Below, piece after piece: positions 8,093 to 16,590 of a stretch of DNA of 33,611 nucleotides; within the stretch, counting starts at the first letter, position 1; every line of letters starts with the position of its first letter. The notes under the pieces are model-generated. The model was not told the DNA's origin and did not search any database. It was given only the letters and a program-made list of their open reading frames with translations. The stretch lies in contig CAZRDB010000038.1 of NCBI GenBank assembly GCA_964598695.1, positions 1 through 33,611 on the forward strand, given 5' to 3'. The stretch is from CAZRDB01 sp964598695. Lineage in GTDB: Bacteria > Armatimonadota > Zipacnadia > UBA1398. Made by a program: the position numbers and the translations under genes.

Positions 8093-9265
8093 GTGCGCGC
8101 CACCCTCGGCGCCCTCGTCCTTGCGGCGCTCCTGCCGTTTCTCTGCGCGCTCGCGCGGCCGGCGGCCGCGCGCTCGGACGATCTCGGCGCGGCGCAGATC
8201 AAGTACGGCATGTTCTATCGCGGCAGCCTCGTGCTGAACTGCATGCTCTGCCACCAGCGCGAGGAGGGGGGCGGCCGCCTCAACCCCTACGGGGAGGCCT
8301 ACCGCAAGGCCGGCCACGACCTGGCCGCTTTCGACGCGATCCAGTACCTCGACTCCGACTCCGACGGCTCCGTGAACCTCTACGAGTTCCGGCTCGACAC
8401 CTTCCCCGGGGACGCCGAGTCGGCGCCGCGGCCCGACGAGTACCACCGCGCCCGCCTGATGGACTGGAAGGCCGCGCGGATCGCCGACACCGGCTGCTTC
8501 CCGGGGTTCCTCCGGGCGAAGCCGTCGAAGATCACCCTGACCGACCGCGCCGTCGAGCGGATCGAGCGCGCCGTCCGCCGCCCTCTCACCCCGTACGAGC
8601 GCCGCTGCCTGCAGATCGGCGTGCGGGCCGAGGGGCCCGAGCGGCAGGGGGAGATCAACGCCGGCGCCGTCTACCTGATCGACACCGCCGGGCCGAACGG
8701 TCCCATGCAGGTCGTCGTCTTCGTCTCCGCGCTCCTGCGGGTTGCGGGCGTCGACGTCGCCTTCCACAACGAGCCCTCTCCTCCGCCGGAGGAGAGCCCG
8801 GTCGAGGCGACGCCCGGGGAGCCCGGCGCGGCCGAGCCCGCGGCGCCGGCGGGCGATGCGCCGGAGGAGGCTCCCCCGCCCGCGGGCGCGGACGAGGGAG
8901 GGGGGAGCGGCGCGATCACCGGCGTGGACCCCACCACCCGCCCGATCGATCCCGGCACCGGGGCGATCGTCCTCACGGGCGAGGGCGACCCCACCGAAAT
9001 CGACTACCCGGTGTGGGTGAAGCGCCTGGCGTTCGAGCAGCCGCGGGCGCTCCGGCGGTTCACCGGCTGGAGCCTCGACAACGAGCCGCGGTGGGCCGAG
9101 GACCTCGCGCCGCTGATCGAGGATGACCCCGACCACAAGGCGCTCTACGATCGCGTGGCCGAGGCCGTGAAGCTGGCGCTCTGGCTGGCCGAGGAGACGC
9201 AGCCGCGCGCCACCGTCGAGGGCGAGGTGGGCTCCGTCCGCCACACGCTCGAGGGCGACCTGTAG
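8093..9265 (+). CDS. Secreted mono-heme c-type cytochrome-like protein with EF-hand loop
   Basis: A 390-residue protein with GTG start and GGGGGAAA upstream. Residues 1-27 are a signal peptide ending A-A-A. One c-type heme motif is present, Cys50-M-L-Cys53-His54, followed by N-P-Y-G-E-A-Y. A textbook 12-residue EF-hand loop comes next, Asp87-x-Asp89-x-Asp91-Gly-x-x-x-x-x-Glu98. The order C-x-x-C-H, N-x-Y-G, then an Asp-rich calcium loop matches a family of short heme/thrombospondin-3-like modules in environmental bacteria. Residues about 225-285 are a Pro/Glu/Ala-rich linker, and the C-terminal 110 residues have no motif that I recognise. It is presumably periplasmic or surface-bound, but redox role and partner are unknown. 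It lies 17 bp after the VanW gene. Confidence 0.8.
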   Translation: MRATLGALVLAALLPFLCALARPAAARSDDLGAAQIKYGMFYRGSLVLNCMLCHQREEGGGRLNPYGEAYRKAGHDLAAFDAIQYLDSDSDGSVNLYEFRLDTFPGDAESAPRPDEYHRARLMDWKAARIADTGCFPGFLRAKPSKITLTDRAVERIERAVRRPLTPYERRCLQIGVRAEGPERQGEINAGAVYLIDTAGPNGPMQVVVFVSALLRVAGVDVAFHNEPSPPPEESPVEATPGEPGAAEPAAPAGDAPEEAPPPAGADEGGGSGAITGVDPTTRPIDPGTGAIVLTGEGDPTEIDYPVWVKRLAFEQPRALRRFTGWSLDNEPRWAEDLAPLIEDDPDHKALYDRVAEAVKLALWLAEETQPRATVEGEVGSVRHTLEGDL

Positions 9266-9326
9266 CCCGGCTGCCGACCGCCGTTCCCCGGACCCCATGC
9301 AGGAGTCCCGCGCCGAACCCGGAATG

Positions 9327-9360
9327 TGCCCCGTACGGCGGGGTGTCGCCCCGCACGGCA
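9327..9360. terminator. Hairpin between cytochrome gene and lipoprotein gene
   Basis: GCGGGG (9338-9343) pairs with CCCCGC (9349-9354) around a 5-base loop; the stem may extend through an outer TGCC/GGCA pair with internal mismatches. It lies 62 bp after the cytochrome stop and 34 bp before the lipoprotein start, so it could be a terminator or a leader structure. Confidence 0.35.
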
Positions 9361-9393
9361 TTGGCGGCGTGCACGGCTCGGAGAGGGGATCCC

Positions 9394-9588
9394 ATGGCGC
9401 GGAAGAGACACACGGCACGACTCGCACTCGCGCTCGCGCTGCTGCTGGCGCTGGTGGTCACCACCGGCTGCAAGTCGCGGTCGGGAGCCACGAAGAAGGG
9501 CGGCGACGCGGATTCGGCCCGAGAGGCCATGATGAAGGCGACCGGCGGTCAGGGGACCGCCGCGGCTCCCGGCGAGAAGGCCAAGTAG
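9394..9588 (+). CDS. Tiny lipoprotein paired with a pseudopilin (cassette 1)
   Basis: A 64-residue protein. I start it at ATG 9394-9396 behind GAGAGGGG rather than at an in-frame ATG 51 bp upstream, because this places M-A-R-K-R-H directly before the hydrophobic core. The core ends in V-V-T-T-G-C, a lipobox with Cys after Gly, so the mature chain should be lipidated at that Cys. The mature part is only about 40 residues, rich in Lys, Gly, Ala, Asp and Ser, with no fold motif. It ends 26 bp before the pseudopilin start, so the two form one unit. The arrangement recurs at 18027-19069 with a different sequence but the same design. Function unknown; a structural or assembly partner of the pseudopilin is an inference. 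Confidence 0.8.
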   Translation: MARKRHTARLALALALLLALVVTTGCKSRSGATKKGGDADSAREAMMKATGGQGTAAAPGEKAK

Positions 9589-9614
9589 CCGGGCGCGGAA
9601 GGGACGGACGGACG

Positions 9615-10349
<735 letters not shown>

Positions 10350-10357
10350 CCGGTTGA

Positions 10358-10401
10358 GCCGGGCGGGGCCGGTCGCCCACACGGGGCCGGCCTCGCCCGG
10401 C
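10358..10401. terminator. Strong bidirectional hairpin between convergent genes
   Basis: A 15-bp stem with one G-T wobble (10358-10372 with 10387-10401) and a 14-base loop fills the gap between the pseudopilin stop at 10349 and the UroD-like stop at 10409. There is no T-tract; the placement supports a terminator for both directions. Confidence 0.7.
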
Positions 10402-10408
10402 ACGGCGC

Positions 10409-11530
10409 CTACAGCGACGCGTTATACTCGTCGACCAGCGCACCCACGAGCCGGATCCGCTCGATGTCTCCCGTCGAGGAGATCTCGTCGCTGATCCCGA
10501 GGATCAGGTTGGGCGCGAACAGCTCGATGCACCTGCGGGCACTGTCCAGCAGCACGTCCTCCCCGTAGGTCGTGTCGAAGTAGACCGCCGGAATCCCATC
10601 GATCAGGAACATCTCCCCCAGCGCGTCCTTGGTCTCCTCGAGGGTCACATCGCCCTGGGGCTTCGGCGTGATCGCCTCGATCCCGTCCAGCCCGGTCTCG
10701 CGCGCATACCGCAGCAGAGGCTTGCAGTCGCCGTCCCAGTGCGCGCAGGTCCACTTCCCGGCCGCGCGCAGCCTCTCGGTGCGCCACTGGTACACGGGCA
10801 GCACCCACTCCTCGAACAGGCTCGGCGAGAGGGTCCCGCCATGGACGTTGTCGCCGAAGTTGATCAGCTCGATCGGGCTCGCGTTGATCACGTCGATCAT
10901 CCGCTCTTCGTTCACCCGGAGCGCCTCGAAGTACGCGGCGCACGCCGCGGGGTAGTCGGTTAGGGCCAGTACGGCCTCCTCGACGCCCATCTCGTCGATG
11001 TACAGCTTCTGCACCGAGACCCGCGGCATGAACATCGTCGGCGCGCCGAGCCCCGCCCACTCGGCCGAGAGGCGGTCGAAGGTGGCCTGGTCCCACGACC
11101 ACGTCCGGCGCTCCTCGCGCCAGGCCGCGACGCGCAGCTCCTCCTCGCTCGAGATCGGCCACTTCAGGTGGCGCAGCCGCGGACTGTTGGGGCTCCGCCG
11201 GTAGTGGGCCCGCTGGTTGCCGACGGGTGTCTCGATCACGATCTCGAACTCGTCCGGCGTGAGGTCGCGCCGGATCTGCCGTACTGCGGGGTCCTCCTCC
11301 GAGCGGAAGCACGCGTTGTACTCGTAGATCCGGTTCGAGCACCCCAGCGAGCGGTACAGCTCCGGCATGGTCATGCCCTCGTACGGCTCGGGGAGAGGCT
11401 GGCCGGCGAACTGCTTGTCGCCGATCCAGCAGCCGATCCGGGGCTGCCAGATCACCGTGCCGCCCGCACGGCGGCGGGCGACATCGAGGTGGAGCCGGGT
11501 GAAGTCTCGCGGTTCGCTCGGTTGGGTCAT
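10409..11530 (-). CDS. Uroporphyrinogen decarboxylase (UroD)-superfamily protein in a glycyl radical operon
   Basis: A 373-residue protein, third gene of the glycyl radical operon. Its ATG (11528-11530) overlaps the activase stop by 4 bp. The UroD-like barrel is supported by the length, the N-terminal R-R-A-G-G-T-V-I-W-Q-P segment, the S-P-x-E-L-I-N-F-G-D-N motif (218-228) and C-A-H-W-D-G-D-C (262-269), where His264, Asp266, Asp268 and Cys269 could bind a metal. The superfamily holds true heme decarboxylases and cobalamin- or zinc-dependent methyltransferases such as MtaA/MtbA. This protein lacks the N-terminal substrate Arg motif I would expect in a heme enzyme, so a role in porphyrin synthesis is unlikely. 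Coupling to a glycyl radical enzyme points to the same catabolic pathway. The reaction is not known. Confidence 0.85.
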   Translation of the reverse strand: MTQPSEPRDFTRLHLDVARRRAGGTVIWQPRIGCWIGDKQFAGQPLPEPYEGMTMPELYRSLGCSNRIYEYNACFRSEEDPAVRQIRRDLTPDEFEIVIETPVGNQRAHYRRSPNSPRLRHLKWPISSEEELRVAAWREERRTWSWDQATFDRLSAEWAGLGAPTMFMPRVSVQKLYIDEMGVEEAVLALTDYPAACAAYFEALRVNEERMIDVINASPIELINFGDNVHGGTLSPSLFEEWVLPVYQWRTERLRAAGKWTCAHWDGDCKPLLRYARETGLDGIEAITPKPQGDVTLEETKDALGEMFLIDGIPAVYFDTTYGEDVLLDSARRCIELFAPNLILGISDEISSTGDIERIRLVGALVDEYNASL

Positions 11531-12435
11531 GGCGTGCTCTCCTGTTCCGGCCCATGTGGGGTGCTCGCCGCGGGCGGGACCACCTCGAGTCCCTCGCGTC
11601 GGGCGGCTTCCTCGAGCAGCCGCAGGGCCTCCGGGCTCTGGGGCCGCAGCACGCCGAGCGCGTACTCGCGCCGCAGCCAGGCGTACTTCCCGGGCGTGGC
11701 GGGGTTGTACGGAAGAAGCGAGATCCGCCGCGCGCCCCGGGCGCGCGCCGTGCGGGCGATCGCCGAGATCGCGGCCGGCGTGTCGTTGCGCCCCGGGATG
11801 CACGGCGTCCGGACCAGCACCTCGGCCCCGGTCGCGAGCAGCCGCTCGAGGTTGTCGAGGATCGGGCCCAACGCGAAACCCGTGTCGCGCAAGTGCTCCT
11901 CCGGGTCGGCGTGTTTGAGGTCGTACAGGAACAGCGAGGTGACCGGCGCGAGCGCGGCGAGCACGCTCCAGGCGCAGGCCCCGGTCGTCTCGAGCGCCGT
12001 GTGGATCCCCTCGGCGCGCAGCAGCGCCAGCAGCGCGTGGGCAAACTCCGGCTGGAGCGTCGGTTCGCCCCCGGAGAGCGTCACGCCGCCGCCGCTCACG
12101 CGGAAGAAGGCGCGCTGGCGGACGGCCTGGGCGACCACCGCCCCCGCGGCGACCTCCTCGCCCTTGATCTCGGTCGCCTCCGCGGGGCAGGCCGGATAGT
12201 GGCCCGCGCCGGGCTCGGTCGCGGCGCCCGCGCGAACACAGGCGCCGCACCGCGCGCAGCGCATCTCGTACCAGACGACCTCGGGCTCGGGGCGCTGCGA
12301 CTCCGGGCTGTGGCACCACACGCACCGCAGCGGGCAGCCCTTGAGGTAGACCACCATCCGGATCCCCGGCCCGTCATGCACGGCCGTCTGGTCGATCGCG
12401 AAGATCGTGCCCCGAATCGCGTCGAGCGAGGTCAC
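11527..12435 (-). CDS. Glycyl radical enzyme activating enzyme (radical SAM, PflA-like)
   Basis: A 302-residue protein. I start it at GTG 12433-12435, which overlaps the stop of the glycyl radical enzyme (GTGA), and its own stop overlaps the next ATG (ATGA). The radical SAM cluster motif C-X3-C-X2-C is Cys34, Cys38, Cys41. D-G-P-G-I-R sits at 21-26 and S-G-G-E-P at 121-125. Known activases cleave S-adenosylmethionine and draw the hydrogen from the target glycine of the partner enzyme. The ferredoxin-like insert after the radical SAM motif has only four Cys (60, 63, 66, 83), enough for one extra cluster, whereas many activases of this family carry two. Its partner is surely the adjacent enzyme at 12432-14648. 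Confidence 0.93.
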   Translation of the reverse strand: MTSLDAIRGTIFAIDQTAVHDGPGIRMVVYLKGCPLRCVWCHSPESQRPEPEVVWYEMRCARCGACVRAGAATEPGAGHYPACPAEATEIKGEEVAAGAVVAQAVRQRAFFRVSGGGVTLSGGEPTLQPEFAHALLALLRAEGIHTALETTGACAWSVLAALAPVTSLFLYDLKHADPEEHLRDTGFALGPILDNLERLLATGAEVLVRTPCIPGRNDTPAAISAIARTARARGARRISLLPYNPATPGKYAWLRREYALGVLRPQSPEALRLLEEAARREGLEVVPPAASTPHGPEQESTP

Positions 12436-14648
12436 AGCCCGAGTTCCGCCCGTCCGATGACCTCCTCCTGCGCATGGCGCGGCAGGAGCGTGAACGGGAC
12501 CAGGTAGCCGCCGATGCGCACCAGGAGGTCCTCGTACGACCCCGGATCCTCCTGGGCCGCCCGCATCGTCTCCGCGCCGGTCACCTCGATCTGCAGCATG
12601 TACAGCCCCAGCTCGCCCAGCGCCGTCTCGACGATCGCCTGCAGCCGCTCGGGTCCGCTCTCCTCGAGCAGCGCCGGGCGCGCGAACCGGATGTTGTAGG
12701 TGCTGCCGCCGAGCCCGCGCGCATGTTCGAAGCCCGAGGCCGAGAGCAGCGTCGAGGCCGTCCCCTTGAGCCGCACCCCGCTGCGGGGCGCCAGCGAGTT
12801 CGCCAGGGGCTCGCCCGCCCGGCGGCCGTCGGGCGTCGCCGGCGTGTCGTTGCCGAAGTCGATCCAGACTGTCCAGCCCAGGAAGCCGGGCAGGATCGGC
12901 CCACCGAAGTAGTTGCGGTGGGGCTCCAGGTGGTCGCACCAGCGGCTCGTCACCCAGGTGAACAGGTCGTTGACCCACGCGTCGTCGTTGCCGTACTTCG
13001 GACAGTCGCGGGAGACCGCCGTGAGCAGATCCTCGTGGCCCTCCCAGTTCGCCGCAAGCGCCTCGCGGAACCGCTCGACCGAGAACCGCCCCTCGTCGAA
13101 GCACAGCACCTTGAGCGCCGCGAGCCCGTCGACCACGTTGCTGACGCCCACGGCCTCGGGCTGCAGGAAGTTGTGGGTGGCGCCCCCGCTCGAGATGTTG
13201 ACCCCGCGCTCGACGCAGCCCTCGATGAAGCACGAGAGCAGCGGGAAGGGTCGGCTGCGGGCCTCCATCGCCTGGTGGCGGAGACTCATCTCGATCGCCC
13301 GGTGCGCCGTCGCCCGGAGCTGCTCGTCGACCGCGTGAAGCAGCTCCTCCCAGGTCGTGGGCAGCGGCGTCTCGGGCCCCAGCTGGCCGCCGTTGTCCGG
13401 CCGGACTCCGCCCGTCAGCGCCGCGAGCAGCGCGTGAGCGAGGTTCATGTACGGCCAGGCGACCCAGGGGTTCGACCGGCCCTGGATCGAGGTCTCGGTG
13501 CAGGTGCTCGGCAGGTGGTCCACGGCGTGCTCGTAGGGGATGCCGTGGCGGACGAGACCCCGGATGATCGCCTCATCGTGGAAGAACGAGGGCTGGCCGT
13601 TGCCGTTGCGCAGCAGGGCGCAGGCGTCGCGGACGAACGCGCGCGGCATGTCCTTGTGCCAGGCGATGTCGATGCCGGGGAAGTACATCCGCACCCGGTC
13701 GCTCGCGCGCAGGGCCCGGGCCGAGAGTTCGTTCGTCCCGTCGGCGCCGTCGGCCTTGCGGCCGCCGATCCCGACGATCACGGCACTCATCTCGTTGCCC
13801 GCGAACTCGTTGCACTTGATGAAGGCCTGGTCGAGCAACTCGTCGACCAGCGCCTCCTCGAGGGCGCCGGCGGCGCGGTCGGCCTCGAGGTAGGGCAGCA
13901 GATACTGATCGATCCGGCCGAGCCCGAAGCAGTGGTGGCCGCCGCCGGCCTCCATCGCGACGCCGAGGTAGCAGAACCACGCGAGCTGCAGGGCCTCGCG
14001 GAAGCTCCCGGCCGGCTCGTGGGCGATCCGGCCGCACAGCGCGGCGATCTCGCGCAGCTCGGAGGCCCACGCCGCGTCGGTCTCCTCGTCGGCCAGCTCG
14101 GCCGCGAGCGTCGCGTAGCGCTCGATGAAGGCCTGGAAGGCGCAGAGGCTCGTCTCGGCCGTGTTGTAGAAGACCTCGCGCTCGGGGCTCTCCGGCGACA
14201 GCAGGTCGAGACCCGCGCGTCGGGTGCGGATCTCGTCCAGGATCGCGTCGAGCCCGCGGGCGAGGATCGTCGGGTTGTCGAGCGCCATGTGGCCCTCGGA
14301 GCCGCCGTGCCAGTAGTACTGGCTCCGCAGGTACTGCGTCGCCTCCTCGATCCGGGCGCGCGTCTCCTCGTCCGGGTGGGAGCTGGGGTGCCAGCCCACG
14401 AGCCGCTCGCCCCTGCGGATCGCGATCGGGCAGTGCGCGAGGAGGTGCTCGGTCGCCCGGGCCCAGCGGATCTCGCGCCACGGCTCGCCCTCGCTCGCGC
14501 GGAACGACTCCGCCACAAGCAGCACGCGCTCCGCGTAGTACATCGCCTCAACACGGACCAGCTCGCGCAGCGCGCGGCTGCCCGGGGATAAGTCGTCGGG
14601 TCCGTTCGTCAGGCCGGTCTCGCTCTGCTGTTCGGTGAGTGCTGCCAT
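12432..14648 (-). CDS. Glycyl radical enzyme (PFL-like family), substrate unknown
   Basis: A 738-residue protein with AAGGAGAG before its ATG. The C-terminal glycyl radical loop is V-R-I-G-G-Y (710-715), with Gly714 expected to carry the radical, followed by a normal tail E-E-V-I-G-R-A. The catalytic thiyl Cys is best placed at Cys383 in S-T-C-T-E-T. Characterised dehydratases and lyases of this family (glycerol, choline, hydroxyphenylacetate) have G-C-V-E-P at this place, so Cys and Glu are kept but Val-Pro is replaced by Thr-Thr. The barrel motif T-P-D-G-R-R-A-G-E-P-L-A-N-S (605-618) confirms family membership. It is first in a three-gene overlapping operon with its activase and a UroD-like protein. 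No microcompartment shell genes are nearby. It acts in the cytoplasm and needs low oxygen. Confidence 0.93.
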   Translation of the reverse strand: MAALTEQQSETGLTNGPDDLSPGSRALRELVRVEAMYYAERVLLVAESFRASEGEPWREIRWARATEHLLAHCPIAIRRGERLVGWHPSSHPDEETRARIEEATQYLRSQYYWHGGSEGHMALDNPTILARGLDAILDEIRTRRAGLDLLSPESPEREVFYNTAETSLCAFQAFIERYATLAAELADEETDAAWASELREIAALCGRIAHEPAGSFREALQLAWFCYLGVAMEAGGGHHCFGLGRIDQYLLPYLEADRAAGALEEALVDELLDQAFIKCNEFAGNEMSAVIVGIGGRKADGADGTNELSARALRASDRVRMYFPGIDIAWHKDMPRAFVRDACALLRNGNGQPSFFHDEAIIRGLVRHGIPYEHAVDHLPSTCTETSIQGRSNPWVAWPYMNLAHALLAALTGGVRPDNGGQLGPETPLPTTWEELLHAVDEQLRATAHRAIEMSLRHQAMEARSRPFPLLSCFIEGCVERGVNISSGGATHNFLQPEAVGVSNVVDGLAALKVLCFDEGRFSVERFREALAANWEGHEDLLTAVSRDCPKYGNDDAWVNDLFTWVTSRWCDHLEPHRNYFGGPILPGFLGWTVWIDFGNDTPATPDGRRAGEPLANSLAPRSGVRLKGTASTLLSASGFEHARGLGGSTYNIRFARPALLEESGPERLQAIVETALGELGLYMLQIEVTGAETMRAAQEDPGSYEDLLVRIGGYLVPFTLLPRHAQEEVIGRAELGL

Positions 14649-14841
14649 GCTGTCGGGCTCTCCTTGGTGTGCGACGCCCTATCCCCCAACTCGCCCCACT
14701 TTCGGCCCCGCGAGGCCGAATCCTCGCCTTCTCCCGGAGGGGAGTTGCGGCCGATCGGGAAGATGCTGGTCTGTCGCCACACCGAGGGGCCGGAGCGGGC
14801 GGCGGCGCTCCGGGCGCGGGCGACACACGAGGACGACTCCG

Positions 14842-15633
14842 ATGCGAGCCTATCGCGCCATCCTGGCCGTACACGTCCACCGCCTGCTGCAGTACCGCAC
14901 GGCGGCGGCGGCCGGCTTCGCCACCCAGCTCTTCTGGGGCCTGATCCTCACCATGACCCTCGAGGCATTCTACCGCTCGACCAGCCGTCCGCAGCCCATG
15001 GAGGAGCAGCAGGCGATCTCCTACATCTGGCTCGGCCAGGCCTTCCTCCTGCTCGTGCCCTTCGGCGTCGAGCCCGACATCGCCGCCCTGATCCGCACGG
15101 GCGGGGTCGCCTACGAGATGCTCCGGCCGCTCGACCTCTTCTCGACCTGGTACGTGCGCTGCCTCGCCGGCCGCGTCGCCCCCATCGCGCTGCGCTGCCT
15201 GCCGATGCTGCTCGTCGCCGGCCTCCTCTTCGGCCTCGACGCGCCCGCAAGCCCGGCCTCAGCCGCGCTGTGGCTCGCGGCCACCGCGGGCGCGCTGCTG
15301 CTCTCGGCGGCCTACTGGGCGCTCGTCACGATCACCCTGTTGTGGTCGATCTCGGGCGAGGGCCTCGCGCGCCTGTTGCCGGCGATCAACTGGATCTTCT
15401 GCGGCATCGTCATCCCCCTGCCGTTTCTCCCCGACTGGAGCCAGCGCGTCGTGCTCCTGCTGCCCTTCCGCGGGATGCTCGACACGCCGCTTCGGCTCTA
15501 CGTCGGCCACATCGCCCCCCCGGACGCCTGGGCCGCCATCGGCCACCAGCTCGCCTGGACCGCGGCGCTCTTCCTCCTGGGCCGGTGGCTCGTCGGCCGC
15601 CGGCTCGCGCGGCTCGTTGTACAGGGGGGGTAG
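14842..15633 (+). CDS. ABC-2 type transporter permease (COG4587-like)
   Basis: A 263-residue integral membrane protein; ATG follows GAGG about ten bases upstream. About six hydrophobic helices are visible, with an N-terminal A-x-x-x-x-x-x-L-x-Y-R-x-A-x-x-x-G segment and the G-G-V-A-Y-E-M-L-R-P-L-D-L motif typical of the uncharacterised ABC-2 permease pair COG4587/COG3694. These permeases export unknown compounds and normally work with an ATPase encoded just upstream. None lies here: the upstream gene is the divergent glycyl radical enzyme. The second permease begins 4 bp after this stop. Confidence 0.88.
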   Translation: MRAYRAILAVHVHRLLQYRTAAAAGFATQLFWGLILTMTLEAFYRSTSRPQPMEEQQAISYIWLGQAFLLLVPFGVEPDIAALIRTGGVAYEMLRPLDLFSTWYVRCLAGRVAPIALRCLPMLLVAGLLFGLDAPASPASAALWLAATAGALLLSAAYWALVTITLLWSISGEGLARLLPAINWIFCGIVIPLPFLPDWSQRVVLLLPFRGMLDTPLRLYVGHIAPPDAWAAIGHQLAWTAALFLLGRWLVGRRLARLVVQGG

Positions 15634-15636
15634 ACG

Positions 15637-16437
15637 GTGCGCGAACTGCTCCGCCTCTACCTCCGCTACGCCGGCGTCTCCATCCGGGGCCAGATGCAGT
15701 ACCGCAGCTCCTTCCTGCTCGCCTCCTTCGGCCAGCTCCTCGCCACAGCCATCGACTTCCTCGCCATCTGGGCCCTCTTCGCGCGGTTTGGCAACCTCGC
15801 GGGCTGGCGGCTCGAGGAGGTCGCCCTCCTCTACGGGATCGCCAATGTGAGCTGGGCGCTCGCCGACTCGCTCGGCCGCGGCTTCGACCAGTTCGGCCAG
15901 CTCGTGAAGTCGGGAGACTTCGACCGCCTGCTCCTCCGGCCCCGGGGAACCGCCTTCCAGGTCGCCGCGCGCGAGCTGAACCCGCGCTTCGGGCGGATCG
16001 CCCAGGGCGTCGCCGTCCTCGCCTGGGCCTGCTGGCGGCTCAGCGTCGGCTGGGGCGGCGCCGAGGTCCTCCTCCTCGTGGGCGCCATCGCCGGCGGCGC
16101 GGCGCTCTTCCTCGGCATCCTCATCCTCCAGGCGACGCTCGCCTTCTGGACCGTCGAGAGCCTCGAGGTGATGAACGCCTTCACCTATGGCGGTGTGCAG
16201 GCCAGCCAGTGCCCGCTGTCGATCTACCGGGCCTGGTTCCGCCGGTTCTTCACGTTCGTGATCCCCCTCGCCTGCGTGACCTACTACCCCGGTCTTGCCC
16301 TCCTCGCCCGGCCCGATCCCCTCGGCGCGGAGGCGTGGGTCGGCTGGGTCAGCCCGGCCCTCGGCTTCGCCTTCCTCGCCCTGGCCGCCCGCGTCTGGCG
16401 TGTGGGGGTCCGCCACTACCTCTCGACGGGAAGCTGA
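15637..16437 (+). CDS. ABC-2 type transporter permease (COG3694-like)
   Basis: A 266-residue integral membrane protein starting with GTG 15637-15639 behind a run of G. It is the partner of the preceding permease, with about six helices, the early R-G-Q-M-Q-Y-R-S-S-F-L segment, and S-G-D-F-D-R-L-L-L-R-P, the equivalent of the R-P-L-D motif in the first subunit. The conserved C-terminal layout L-A-x-x-T-Y-Y-P-G matches the family. No ATP-binding subunit follows; the next gene is a transcription regulator. The ATPase must be supplied from elsewhere if the transporter is functional. Confidence 0.88.
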   Translation: MRELLRLYLRYAGVSIRGQMQYRSSFLLASFGQLLATAIDFLAIWALFARFGNLAGWRLEEVALLYGIANVSWALADSLGRGFDQFGQLVKSGDFDRLLLRPRGTAFQVAARELNPRFGRIAQGVAVLAWACWRLSVGWGGAEVLLLVGAIAGGAALFLGILILQATLAFWTVESLEVMNAFTYGGVQASQCPLSIYRAWFRRFFTFVIPLACVTYYPGLALLARPDPLGAEAWVGWVSPALGFAFLALAARVWRVGVRHYLSTGS

Positions 16438-16590
16438 GCGGCCGCGTGGGCCGAGGCGAGCCAGGGGCGTTCGCCGTATACATGAGAAACCCAAAGAAAA
16501 GTGGAGGAATGTTATGTTTCGATGAGGAACGACCCATGCGATGGGTACTTTAGCGCACTGAGGAACGGGCACTCCGCGAGGGAACCCCGC
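16438..16590 (+). promoter_or_regulatory. AT-richer leader of the GntR-LacI gene with strong SD and mini-ORF
   Basis: Between the permease stop and the regulator start, about 16472-16530 is clearly richer in A and T than the surroundings. TATACA at 16477-16482 is a possible -10, but I see no matching -35. A strong GGAGGA (16503-16508) precedes ATG 16514-16516, which opens only Met-Phe-Arg before a stop; ATG 16509 would give 14 codons. It may be a short leader ORF or a promoter region; the evidence is weak. Confidence 0.3.

Noticed and set aside
10409..11530. Heme-pathway uroporphyrinogen decarboxylase (hemE)
   Set aside because: Its coupling to a glycyl radical operon and the different substrate-side motifs make a heme role unlikely; only superfamily membership is claimed.
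12474..14591. Plus-strand open frame of about 700 codons
   Set aside because: It is the antisense shadow of the glycyl radical enzyme, which has its catalytic motifs on the minus strand.
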